This document shows positions 1-7,407 of a stretch of DNA of 12,355 nt, piece after piece. Positions within the stretch are counted from its first letter, which is position 1, and the number at the start of each line of letters is the position of its first letter. Under the pieces are notes generated by a model. That model saw only the letters and a list, made by a program, of their open reading frames with translations, ran no database searches and had not been told where the DNA came from. The position numbers were made by a program, and so were the translations under genes. Origin of the DNA: JAIVHC01 sp049975505 (lineage in GTDB: Bacteria; Desulfobacterota; Desulfuromonadia; Desulfuromonadales; Desulfuromonadaceae). The stretch covers positions 1 to 12,355 of the forward strand of contig JBNGCY010000068.1 of assembly GCA_049975505.1 (NCBI GenBank). The letters are read 5' to 3'.

Positions 1-14
1 GTTTTTTTATCGAG

Positions 15-44
15 TTGAGCCCCATTCCACATCGTGTTAACATA
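15..44 (+). promoter_or_regulatory. Candidate sigma-70 promoter for the yebC-ruv operon
   Basis: TTGAGC at 15-20 could act as a -35 box. TAACAT at 39-44, preceded by TG at 36-37, could act as an extended -10 box, with an 18-bp spacer. Transcription would start near 51 and give a leader of about 150 nt before yebC. The match is only moderate and the window starts just upstream, so the true promoter could lie outside. The run of seven T at 2-8 could be the tail of a terminator whose stem is off the left edge. Confidence 0.3.
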
Positions 45-126
45 CGCAGGTTTTACTCGAGCAGCGGCAGCGCCGCAATAGTCTCGAAAAGCAACTGCAA
101 CTGATTCATATCCATGCATACACGTT

Positions 127-159
127 TCCCTGAAAGGGATTTATTCTGAGCGAAGCTCA
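127..159 (+). other. Two short tandem hairpins with GAA loops in the yebC leader
   Basis: Two perfect 5-bp stems lie 20 bp apart. The first is TCCCT-GAA-AGGGA (127-139), followed by TTTATT. The second is TGAGC-GAA-GCTCA (147-159). Both have the same GAA triloop. They lie 45-80 nt before the yebC start, in the presumed untranslated leader. The stems are short and could be chance; no known riboswitch was recognised. Confidence 0.35.
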
Positions 160-204
160 TGCATATTCCAAATATCTCGACAGTTTAAAGGAGAGGATAT
201 CTAT

Positions 205-951
205 ATGGCAGGACACAGTAAATGGGCCAACATCAAACACCGCAAAGGGGCACAGGATGCCATGCGCGGCAAAATATTCACCAAGCTTATCAAGGAGATC
301 ACTGTCGCGGCTAAAATCGGCGGCGGCGACATGGATGCCAATCCGCGTCTGCGCACCGCAGTGGATAAAGCCAAAGGAAGCAACATGCCCAAGGACACTA
401 TCGAGCGCGCCATCAAAAAAGGGTGTGGAGATCTCGATGGGGTTAACTACGAAGAGGGTACCCTCGAGGGATACGGCCCCGGCGGCGTAGCGGTTCTGGT
501 GGAGTTTCTTACCGATAACCGCACCCGCACCGTTGCGGATGTACGCCACAGCTTCACCAAGCACAACGGCAGTCTCGGGGTCGATGGCTCGGTGGCATTT
601 CAGTTTGACCGCAAAGGCCTGATAACCCTGAGTGGAGACACCGACTACGATGCCTTGTTTGAAGCAGCTCTGGAAAGCGGCGCCGAAGATGTGAAAGATG
701 AAGACGGCACCTATGAGATCCTTACCGAACCCACCGATTTCACCACGGTGCGTGACGGGCTGAAAAAGCACGGTATGGAGCTTGAGACCGCCGAAGTTAC
801 TATGATTCCGCAGTCAACCGTTTCTCTGGATGAAAAAAAGGCGGAACAGATGCTCAAACTCATCGACATGCTTGAAGACAACGACGATGTCCAGAACGTG
901 TATCACAATGCCGACATCGACGATAAGATTCTCGAAAAGCTCATGGGCTGA
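205..951 (+). CDS. yebC: YebC/TACO1 family protein
   Basis: This 248-aa protein has the usual length and signature of the YebC/PmpR/TACO1 family. The N-terminus (MAGHSKWANIKHRK) and the following three-helix domain (roughly residues 1-75) are typical. They are followed by the family segment around residues 85-140 with the GYGPGG and DNRTRT motifs, and by the acidic C-terminal domain. The family was long annotated as a DNA-binding transcriptional regulator. Work on mitochondrial TACO1 and bacterial YebC points to a role in translation, helping ribosomes through difficult stretches such as polyproline. The start is set by a strong ribosome site, AAGGAGAGG at 188-196, 8 nt before the ATG. It is the first gene of a run into ruvC, only 5 nt downstream; this linkage to ruv genes is widespread. 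The identification is secure; the molecular role in this organism is inferred from the family. Confidence 0.97.
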   Translation: MAGHSKWANIKHRKGAQDAMRGKIFTKLIKEITVAAKIGGGDMDANPRLRTAVDKAKGSNMPKDTIERAIKKGCGDLDGVNYEEGTLEGYGPGGVAVLVEFLTDNRTRTVADVRHSFTKHNGSLGVDGSVAFQFDRKGLITLSGDTDYDALFEAALESGAEDVKDEDGTYEILTEPTDFTTVRDGLKKHGMELETAEVTMIPQSTVSLDEKKAEQMLKLIDMLEDNDDVQNVYHNADIDDKILEKLMG

Positions 952-956
952 AATAC

Positions 957-1472
957 ATGCGCATTCTGGGGATAGATCCGGGCACGCGTATTACCGGCTA
1001 CGGCCTGATCGACCAACGTGGCAATCGTCTGACTCACGTGGACAATGGTGCCATCTACACCCGCAGCAGCGATGAACTCCCCCTGCGCCTGAGTCAGATC
1101 TACACCGGACTTCAGCGCGCAATTGAAACCTACAGGCCCGACACCGTGGCAATAGAAAAGGTGTTTGTGGCAAAAAATGCCGGCTCCGCCTTGAAATTAG
1201 GCCAGGCACGTGGTACCGCCATAGTGGCGGGAGTAAACGCGGGACTGCCGGTGTTTGAGTACAGTGCCCTGCAGGTCAAAAGCGCGGTGGTCGGTTACGG
1301 CAAGGCGGGCAAGACTCAGGTTCAACAAATGGTCAGAACACTCCTGAAACTTCCAGAAATCGCGCAGGAAGATGCCTCGGATGCCCTTGCCATAGCCATC
1401 TGCCATGCCAACAGCCATGCGCACATCAGGCGTATGGCAGGCGGAACCTCTGCCCGGAGCGGCAGAGGTTAA
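957..1472 (+). CDS. ruvC: Crossover junction endodeoxyribonuclease RuvC
   Basis: This is the Holliday-junction resolvase, a metal-dependent dimeric nuclease of the RNase H fold. It cuts two strands of the four-way junction after RuvAB branch migration. The 171-aa product matches the family length (about 173 in E. coli). The four catalytic acids are visible: D7 in GIDPGT, E67 in VAIEKVF, and D139 and D142 in EDASDALAIA. The family segment SALKLGQARG is present at 77-86. The ATG lies 5 nt after the yebC stop with no clear Shine-Dalgarno sequence of its own, so translation probably depends on ribosomes finishing yebC. The last codons lie inside a 10-bp perfect hairpin (1445-1470) that reaches into the stop codon. 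Confidence 0.98.
   Translation: MRILGIDPGTRITGYGLIDQRGNRLTHVDNGAIYTRSSDELPLRLSQIYTGLQRAIETYRPDTVAIEKVFVAKNAGSALKLGQARGTAIVAGVNAGLPVFEYSALQVKSAVVGYGKAGKTQVQQMVRTLLKLPEIAQEDASDALAIAICHANSHAHIRRMAGGTSARSGRG
1445..1470 (+). other. Strong hairpin over the ruvC stop codon, in the ruvC-ruvA junction
   Basis: AACCTCTGCC at 1445-1454 pairs perfectly with GGCAGAGGTT at 1461-1470 around a 6-nt loop, CGGAGC. The stem covers the final ruvC codons and the first base of its TAA stop. No U-run follows, so it is not a standard intrinsic terminator. It could act as an RNA stability or processing element, or slow ribosomes at the end of ruvC. A function is inference only. Confidence 0.6.
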
Positions 1473-1510
1473 CCGACTTCAATCCGGATACGGTTTATCC
1501 CTATTCAATG

Positions 1511-1516
1511 CAGGAG
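1511..1516 (+). promoter_or_regulatory. Ribosome binding site that fixes the ruvA start
   Basis: CAGGAG lies 8 nt before the ATG at 1525. The reading frame is open further upstream to an ATG at 1405, but that extension overlaps ruvC by 68 nt and encodes sequence unlike RuvA. Translation from 1525 begins MIALLSG, the standard RuvA N-terminus. Confidence 0.8.
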
Positions 1517-1524
1517 ATTCATCC

Positions 1525-2124
1525 ATGATAGCCCTGTTAAGCGGCACTATGCGGCACAAGACTCCGGACCATGTGATTATAGAAACCCATGGGGTGGGAT
1601 ATAGTGTAGAAATCCCCCTTTCGAGCTATTACAGCCTTCCTGATCATGGTGAGACCACGCTGCACATATACACTCACGTGCGTGAAGATATTCTAAAGCT
1701 CTACGGTTTTCTCACTCTGGCGGAAAAAGAGACCTTCATCCTGCTCCTCGGCATAAACGGTATCGGCCCGAGGGTCGCCCTGAACATCCTGTCGCACATG
1801 ACCTGTTCCGACCTGCATCAGGCCCTCCTGCAGGAGGATGCCGCGCGCCTGGCCACCCTGCCCGGCATCGGTAAAAAGACCGCGGAACGCCTGATCCTGG
1901 AACTGCATGAAAAGGTTCGCAAACTTGCAACTCCGGAAGAATTCGAGCAACACAGTCCCACGATCTCCCAAAGCGAAGCTTCAGGCGATGACGTGCTTTC
2001 CGCGCTTATCAGCTTGGGATACAAGGAAAAACAGGCCCGCAGCGTTCTTGCAAAAATGGAGATCGCCCCGGGAGCAAGCACCCAGGATATCCTCAGGCAG
2101 GCCCTGCAACATCTTACCCGTTAG
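1525..2124 (+). CDS. ruvA: Holliday junction DNA helicase subunit RuvA
   Basis: RuvA binds the four-way junction as a tetramer and loads the RuvB motor. The 199-aa product has the three family domains. The N-terminal OB-fold (about 1-65) includes the acidic pin E54/D55. Two helix-hairpin-helix motifs follow (GINGIG at 76-81 and PGIGKK at 113-118). A linker rich in S, E and Q leads to the C-terminal three-helix domain (about 155-199), which contacts RuvB. Length is normal (E. coli 203 aa). The start chosen is the ATG at 1525; the longer reading from 1405 adds 40 residues that overlap ruvC and match nothing in the family. There are 52 nt between ruvC and ruvA, partly occupied by a hairpin, and 13 nt between ruvA and ruvB. 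Confidence 0.97.
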   Translation: MIALLSGTMRHKTPDHVIIETHGVGYSVEIPLSSYYSLPDHGETTLHIYTHVREDILKLYGFLTLAEKETFILLLGINGIGPRVALNILSHMTCSDLHQALLQEDAARLATLPGIGKKTAERLILELHEKVRKLATPEEFEQHSPTISQSEASGDDVLSALISLGYKEKQARSVLAKMEIAPGASTQDILRQALQHLTR

Positions 2125-2137
2125 GTGAATCAGCACT

Positions 2138-3169
2138 ATGACCGAACGCCTTATCGATCCGGAACACTGCGAAGACGACGAACACTTCGAAAACCCGCTG
2201 CGCCCGCGCACTCTGGCAGAATACATCGGCCAGGAACACGTGAAGCGCAACCTCGAAGTGTTTATCCAGGCCGCGCGCAAACGCGCTGAATCCCTGGATC
2301 ATGTTCTTTTTTACGGCCCCCCGGGACTGGGGAAAACCACGCTTGCAAATATTATTGCAAGTGAAATGGGGGTGAATATCAAGAGCACTTCGGGGCCGGT
2401 AATTGAAAAAGCCGGGGATCTGGCCGCAATTCTCACTAATCTGGACGAAGGTGATATCCTGTTTATCGATGAGATTCACCGCATGTCATCCGTGGTGGAG
2501 GAGATCCTGTATCCGGCCATGGAAGACTACCAGATAGACATCATGATCGGGCAGGGTCCCTCGGCCCGCACTATCAAGCTGGACCTGCCGCGTTTCACCC
2601 TGGTTGGCGCCACCACCAGGGCCGGACTCCTTTCGTCTCCGCTGCGGGATCGTTTCGGAGTCATAAGCCGCCTGCAGTTTTATACCGATACAGAGCTGGC
2701 GGTGATTGTTCGCCGCAGTGCCGGAATTCTGCAGATACCCATCAGCGCCGACGGCGAGATGGAAATAGCCAGACGCAGCCGTGGCACGCCACGCATTGCC
2801 AACCGCCTCCTGCGCCGCGTGCGCGACTTCGCCGAGATTGAAGGCGATGGCACCATCTCGCGTGAAGCTGCAGACAGAGCCCTGCTGCGCCTTGAAGTAG
2901 ACAGACGCGGCTTCGATCACATGGATACAACCCTGCTCAAAGCGATCATAGATAAATTCGGGGGCGGTCCCGTAGGTCTGGATACTCTGGCCGCTGCCAT
3001 CGGCGAAGAAAAAGATACCATTGAAGAAATTATCGAACCCTTTCTGCTCCAGCAGGGGTATCTGAGCAGAACTCCACGCGGCCGGATTGCAACCGATTCA
3101 GCATACAAGCATTTTCAGCGGCATAAACCTTCTTCCAACACCAGTCTGTTCGACACTTCTGACGTATGA
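2138..3169 (+). CDS. ruvB: Holliday junction branch migration ATPase RuvB
   Basis: RuvB is the hexameric AAA+ motor that pumps DNA through the RuvA-bound junction. The 343-aa product is full length. It shows Walker A GPPGLGKTT (60-68), Walker B DEIH (111-114), sensor 1 in GATTRAG (157-163) and the arginine-finger region LRDRFG (169-174). The C-terminal winged-helix domain (about 260-335) includes the GGGPVGLDTLAAAIGEE segment. AGGTG at 2123-2127, starting within the ruvA stop, serves as ribosome site 10 nt before the ATG. Its own stop overlaps the next start in an ATGA (3166-3169), so the unknown gene downstream is very likely translationally coupled to it. Confidence 0.98.
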   Translation: MTERLIDPEHCEDDEHFENPLRPRTLAEYIGQEHVKRNLEVFIQAARKRAESLDHVLFYGPPGLGKTTLANIIASEMGVNIKSTSGPVIEKAGDLAAILTNLDEGDILFIDEIHRMSSVVEEILYPAMEDYQIDIMIGQGPSARTIKLDLPRFTLVGATTRAGLLSSPLRDRFGVISRLQFYTDTELAVIVRRSAGILQIPISADGEMEIARRSRGTPRIANRLLRRVRDFAEIEGDGTISREAADRALLRLEVDRRGFDHMDTTLLKAIIDKFGGGPVGLDTLAAAIGEEKDTIEEIIEPFLLQQGYLSRTPRGRIATDSAYKHFQRHKPSSNTSLFDTSDV

Positions 3170-5163
3170 GCCCAGACACTTTGACCCGCGCAGATCAGCT
3201 CCGCATCGAAGCGCGCAGCATCATAACCCAGGGACGCTACCCGTTTCGCAAGGTCACCACGGATTCAAGGCTGTTGACACGCGAAGGCTGCATCACCCCC
3301 GATCTTATCTTCTGGATAAACCGCGACAGCTGTATAGCCGGTGGCTGTGTGTTTTTCTCCCCTGAAGATAATATTCCGGCACACATTTTCAAACAGGGAC
3401 AGGCATGCGCTGATGCCCTGGCCTTGAATCAGTTTGCCACCTGGAGCCCCACAGAAATAGTCATCTGGCAGGCAGACACCCTGGAAAAACGCTTTGAAAT
3501 GCATCCGCATTCAGACCTTGACGCCCTTACCGAACTGCTGGATCAGTTTAAAATACTGGCGGTGATTGAAGCTAAAAGCAACAGTGAACTTACCAGCTGG
3601 CACTTGAGCAACCTGTGCCTGCAGAACGTAAACAAGGGAATTCCGGGTTTAAGTGCCTATCTGCGGCGCAAAAACTTAAGCGACAGCGAAAGTGCCACCT
3701 TCCAGGCCAGAGCAAAGCTGATGCTCTGTGTGGCGCGCATGCTCACGGCCCTGCATGCAGGTAGCATCCCTGCCGGGATCAAGCCGGAGCTTCTCGACTC
3801 CACCCTCAAAGACCTGACCGATGCCCCCCGCAGGACCTTTGCCGTAGAAGCTGAACCGGAGCTGGACAAAAAGAGCAGCATTCTGCTTCACAACCTTTTG
3901 CGGCGGCTGGGGCAGATCCGTCCGTTTCAGGAAGATCCGCAGCGTGCCCGCGCCATGCTGGACCAGATCCTTGACAGTACCAACCCGCAAGGATGTTCTT
4001 TAATCCAGCCCAGCTTCGATCTTCCAGCGCCACAGGTATCTGTCTATACCCCGGAGGTTTGTCGGAACACGATTGAGATTGAAATTGACACCGGCACACG
4101 TCTGCTCCTCAAAAACCTGGCTCGCGCCACTGGTGACACGCCTCAGAGAGGCGCCGCTCAATATGAGGAAGTTTTCTCCCTCTCGTCCTCCTTGAAGAAA
4201 TACCATATCCACGGGTGCTTTTTCTCCAAAGCAAAACCGGATACGCCCGGCACCGACATGCTGAACACACACATGCGCATGGCATGGCCGGGACGACGCA
4301 TCCACCTGACTAAATCCACGCCTATGGGGCTGTGGCAATTCACCTATATCCTCGGCATAAGTGGTGAAGGCTCCAGCATCTATGCGCGCCTGTCTCCAGA
4401 ACTGTTTCAGGCAAGCGGTTGTGACAAAGTCCTGGAGCTGATTCACTCCTGCACCACACTGGCCGGCGCCGCATATATCCCCGAGCAGAAAAGTGTCGAG
4501 CTTTTAGTCTACAAATCTCCCCCAGACGACACACAGACCACCTTTACCGCCATCCAGACCCGGAGATTGAACTGGCACAAGAGTACGGATTTTGTTGCAG
4601 ATTTCTGCTCTGCCCTGAATCTTAACACCCGGCATGAATCTCCCGCCGCAACGCCGCATCACGGCAAGGGAACCAAGCAGCAGAATCTGCGTCAACAGCT
4701 CTTCCATGAGCTTGACTCTCAGGGGTTGCCGGAGTTCCCCGCAGGGTATATCTACAATATCGCTGCTGACGAGCTCGAGGAGTTCGTTCTCGATCAGACA
4801 CCATGGTACATCTGCCAGAACTTTATGGGCTCATATTCTCTCTGTAACGCTCAGGGCACTGCGGTTCAAGAAGCCACTGGAGCCAAGGCACATGCCTTGG
4901 TGCTCGCATCCCATCTGCATCAGAGGGTATTTATTCCGAGATCGGAAGAACAGTGTCGCTCCATTTTAACCCACTATCTTGAAGAGCTCGGGCGCGTCTA
5001 TATGCACATTCTCGAAGAGGCGCATGCTCACCTGAAAACCTCGGCAGCCGCGAAGCGCTTCGGCAATAAATTCTGGAAAGAACTCCCCCTGCCCCCCTGG
5101 CAGGCCTGCCAGAACGCTGCTGAACTGCTGGGGTGCAACCTCCAACCCGGCGAAAAATCATAA
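3166..5163 (+). CDS. Conserved-looking hypothetical protein coupled to ruvB (665 aa)
   Basis: I do not recognise this protein. It is 665 aa, without signal peptide or membrane helix, so probably cytoplasmic. It has 17 cysteines but no CxxC pair. Residues 40-110 run PDLIFW (45-50), GGCVFFSPED (59-68), then QGQACADALAL (77-87) and a stretch ending EIVIWQ (97-102). That order loosely resembles restriction-endonuclease-like domains of the HsdR_N type (D, then ExK, then QxxxYAxxL, then a 'VLTNGREW' strand). The catalytic ExK strand would be replaced by CVFFSPED, suggesting an inactive fold; this is inference. A helical region (about 175-270) follows, then a mixed region (300-455), a polar linker (485-510) and a C-terminal domain (about 520-655) rich in W, H and C. 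ATGA coupling to ruvB suggests a DNA-related role, but operon position alone is weak evidence. Similar genes may follow ruvB in related Desulfuromonadales. Confidence 0.85.
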   Translation: MSPDTLTRADQLRIEARSIITQGRYPFRKVTTDSRLLTREGCITPDLIFWINRDSCIAGGCVFFSPEDNIPAHIFKQGQACADALALNQFATWSPTEIVIWQADTLEKRFEMHPHSDLDALTELLDQFKILAVIEAKSNSELTSWHLSNLCLQNVNKGIPGLSAYLRRKNLSDSESATFQARAKLMLCVARMLTALHAGSIPAGIKPELLDSTLKDLTDAPRRTFAVEAEPELDKKSSILLHNLLRRLGQIRPFQEDPQRARAMLDQILDSTNPQGCSLIQPSFDLPAPQVSVYTPEVCRNTIEIEIDTGTRLLLKNLARATGDTPQRGAAQYEEVFSLSSSLKKYHIHGCFFSKAKPDTPGTDMLNTHMRMAWPGRRIHLTKSTPMGLWQFTYILGISGEGSSIYARLSPELFQASGCDKVLELIHSCTTLAGAAYIPEQKSVELLVYKSPPDDTQTTFTAIQTRRLNWHKSTDFVADFCSALNLNTRHESPAATPHHGKGTKQQNLRQQLFHELDSQGLPEFPAGYIYNIAADELEEFVLDQTPWYICQNFMGSYSLCNAQGTAVQEATGAKAHALVLASHLHQRVFIPRSEEQCRSILTHYLEELGRVYMHILEEAHAHLKTSAAAKRFGNKFWKELPLPPWQACQNAAELLGCNLQPGEKS

Positions 5164-5246
5164 ACAGGACTATACAAGCAGCGTCTGAATGTTAGAATAG
5201 GCGCTAAACACTCATCTTAAACAACCAGAAAGCGGAGGGATATACC

Positions 5247-5549
5247 ATGCTGGAAATAGTTGAAAAAACATTGTTAACTGCTATCGGCGCAGCATCCATG
5301 ACCCAGCAGAAGGCTGAAGAAATGGCAACTGAACTCAAGGAGCGCTTTAACCTTACGGAAGAAGAGGGTCGGCGCCTGAAGGAAAAAGCCAGAAATGCCG
5401 CCTGTGAACGCCGCAATCAGATGCAGGAAGAAGCCGCCAGAGAAGTACGCGCTGCTGCCGAACGCATGGGGCTGGTAACCAAAGACGAGCTTAAGGCGCT
5501 GGAAGATCGTATCGCCGCGCTTGAGCAACGTTGCAACAAAGACACCTAA
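5247..5549 (+). CDS. Phasin-like coiled-coil protein (COG3937-like)
   Basis: This is a 100-aa, highly charged, alpha-helical protein. The N-terminus (MLEIVEKTLLTAIGAASMTQ) is followed by long E/K/R-rich helices. The end (DELKALEDRIAALEQR, 80-95) has the heptad spacing of a short coiled coil and follows the 'L-V-T-K-D-E-L' segment typical of polyhydroxyalkanoate-granule phasin-like proteins of this type. Phasins coat PHA granules, but many small proteins of this family occur without PHA genes, and there is no phaC or phaZ in this window. A direct PHA role is therefore not shown. The ribosome site is GGAGGG at 5234-5239, 7 nt from the ATG. An 83-bp gap separates it from the upstream gene, with no convincing promoter. 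It is followed directly, or overlapped, by the ABC1 kinase gene, suggesting they are expressed together. Confidence 0.8.
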   Translation: MLEIVEKTLLTAIGAASMTQQKAEEMATELKERFNLTEEEGRRLKEKARNAACERRNQMQEEAAREVRAAAERMGLVTKDELKALEDRIAALEQRCNKDT

Positions 5550-5565
5550 GGTACCTCTTCAGTCC

Positions 5566-7257
5566 ATGCTATCTCTGCTCAGAGTCAATCGCAATCTGCG
5601 CTCTCTACGCCGCTACCGTGAAATCCTCTCAGTCCTGGTCGGGCACGGTTTCGGGCACGTTATCGAACAGCTCAACATTGATTACTATCTTGAGCTCGGG
5701 CGCCGTATCATAACCAGAGATGCCAAGACAAAAGCGCTCGACCGCCTCCCGGATGAAGTGCGCCTGCGCATGGCTCTTGAGGAGTTGGGACCTACGTTCA
5801 TCAAATTAGGGCAATTGTTATCCACGCGCGCGGACATTATCCCCGCCAGCTATATCCTCGAGCTCAACAATCTCCAGGATAAAGTCGGCGCCGTGGAATG
5901 GAACCAGATCCGCCTGCAGATCGAAAAAGAGCTCGGCACCACCATTGCAGAAACCTTCCGCGCCATTGACCCGGCCCCCCTTGCCGCTGCATCCATGGCA
6001 CAGGTACATAAGGCACGCCTGCACAGTGGCGACTGGGTAGCCCTGAAAGTCAGACGTCCGGGGATAGAGAAAACAATCGCCACGGATCTCGACATTCTCG
6101 ACAATCTTGCCGGCCTCATAGATACCCATGGAAACATGGGTAATCTGTTTTCAGCCGAGGAGATCGTAACCGAATTCCGCCGCACGATTTATCGCGAACT
6201 GGACTTTTTCAAAGAAGGGCATAATCTTTGCCGTTTCAAAAGTAATTTCGCCTCTAATGACCGGGTTCATATCCCCACAGTATACTGGGATTTCAGCACC
6301 GAGGCACTGCTGGCTATGGAGCTCATTGAGGGGATTAAAATTTCTGATATCCCGGCGCTGGAAAACCAGGGCATAGACCTGAAGAGACTGGCCCATGATG
6401 GCGCCCAGTCCTTCATGGCTCAGATTATCGAGCACGGCCTGTTTCATGCTGACCCCCATCCGGGTAATGTGTTCGTCCTCCAGGATGGGCGCCTGTGTTT
6501 TCTTGATCTCGGCATGGTAGGGCTCATTGATGACGATCTCAAACAACAGCTTGCCACTCTGATTCTGAGTATATTCAACAAGGACAGCGATGAACTTGCC
6601 TCCCTGCTGATTTCCGCACGTCCGGGCACACGCGATATAAATAAAACCAGGCTGAAACGCGATCTTTCCACCTTTATTGAAGACTACTACCATCTGCCGT
6701 TAAAGCAGATTGATTCATACCGCTTTATTACTGAATTTCTTGCCATTATCCGATCACACAAAATTAAGTTTCCGTCCGATTTGATTCTGCTCGCCAAGGC
6801 GCTGATAACCATTGAAGGAATCGGACGCGATCTTGACCCAAACTTTAATCTGATCGAGGAAGTACGCCCCGGAGTTGAAAAACTGATCCGCAAACGTCAT
6901 TCGACAGAAGCCGTGCGACGCGAGTCCAAGCAGATATTGCGTGACTACTACGAAATAACCAAAGCCCTGCCCGGCAACCTGAAAGAGCTGCTTTCACATA
7001 TAACCAACAACAACTTCAAAATAGACCTTGAGCATCGCGGCCTGGAACGTCTGATCCGCACGCTGGACCAATCGAGCAACAGAATATCCTTCAGCTTTCT
7101 CATCGGTTCATTGATTATAGGTTCATCCCTTATCGTGCAAACCGGTGCGGGGCCACAACTTTTCGGAATGCCGGCACTTGGATTGTTCGGGTACTCCATT
7201 GCCGCAGTTCTGGGTTTATGGCTCGCCATTGCCATCATCGGCTCAGGGCGTCTGTAG
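5566..7257 (+). CDS. ABC1/AarF/UbiB family protein kinase-like ATPase
   Basis: This is a member of the atypical kinase family containing UbiB/COQ8. The family supports quinone synthesis or membrane lipid handling through ATPase activity. From the ATG at 5566 the product is 563 aa; a TTG at 5521 would add 15 residues and overlap the previous gene by 29 nt. Motifs, numbered from the TTG form: KLGQ (95-98), the A-rich loop AAASMAQVHKA (155-165), the ATP-binding lysine K176 in VALKVRRPG, ELDFFKEG (226-233), the catalytic HADPHPGN (309-316) and the metal-binding DLG (329-331). Two hydrophobic C-terminal segments (about 522-540 and 551-573) are membrane anchors, as in UbiB. I prefer the ATG because the RNLRSLRRY start fits homologues, but its AAGG (5548-5551) is far, at 14 nt. 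The name ubiB is avoided because the window holds no other quinone genes and anaerobic relatives often make menaquinone. Confidence 0.93.
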   Translation: MLSLLRVNRNLRSLRRYREILSVLVGHGFGHVIEQLNIDYYLELGRRIITRDAKTKALDRLPDEVRLRMALEELGPTFIKLGQLLSTRADIIPASYILELNNLQDKVGAVEWNQIRLQIEKELGTTIAETFRAIDPAPLAAASMAQVHKARLHSGDWVALKVRRPGIEKTIATDLDILDNLAGLIDTHGNMGNLFSAEEIVTEFRRTIYRELDFFKEGHNLCRFKSNFASNDRVHIPTVYWDFSTEALLAMELIEGIKISDIPALENQGIDLKRLAHDGAQSFMAQIIEHGLFHADPHPGNVFVLQDGRLCFLDLGMVGLIDDDLKQQLATLILSIFNKDSDELASLLISARPGTRDINKTRLKRDLSTFIEDYYHLPLKQIDSYRFITEFLAIIRSHKIKFPSDLILLAKALITIEGIGRDLDPNFNLIEEVRPGVEKLIRKRHSTEAVRRESKQILRDYYEITKALPGNLKELLSHITNNNFKIDLEHRGLERLIRTLDQSSNRISFSFLIGSLIIGSSLIVQTGAGPQLFGMPALGLFGYSIAAVLGLWLAIAIIGSGRL

Positions 7258-7315
7258 TTTTGGAGTTCTAAAAAGAAGGCACAGTGTGACTTAAACACCA
7301 CACACCCCCCTTGGA

Positions 7316-7326
7316 TGCGCAGCGCA
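7316..7326. promoter_or_regulatory. Palindrome upstream of the sigma-54 promoter, possible activator site
   Basis: TGCGC-A-GCGCA is a perfect 11-bp palindrome. It lies about 80-90 bp upstream of the -24 element, a normal distance for a bacterial enhancer-binding protein. No second copy was found nearby, and I know no consensus for this regulator, so the assignment is tentative. A looser GTGTG-N10-CACAC inverted pair lies at 7284-7303. Confidence 0.3.
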
Positions 7327-7407
7327 GTCACTACACTTCTTCCCTGCTTCTGGCTTGCCTCTGACATAAACTTAACCAATTCGACTACTTACGCGATAAT
7401 AGCAAGA

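Noticed and set aside
3..104. Open + strand frame entering from the left edge as the tail of an upstream gene
   Set aside because: Only 33 codons with no recognisable protein features, and the T-run at 2-8 looks more like the end of a terminator.
157..771. 204-codon open frame on the minus strand opposite yebC
   Set aside because: It is the antisense shadow of a clearly identified YebC gene, and its translation resembles no family.
1405..1524. 40-residue N-terminal extension of ruvA
   Set aside because: It overlaps ruvC, is unlike RuvA, and the ATG at 1525 has a good ribosome site and gives the standard MIALLSG start.
3568..3576. E135-A-K137 in the 665-aa protein as a nuclease ExK motif
   Set aside because: It lies after the QxxxYA-like helix rather than before it, so its order does not fit the PD-(D/E)XK fold; probably coincidence.
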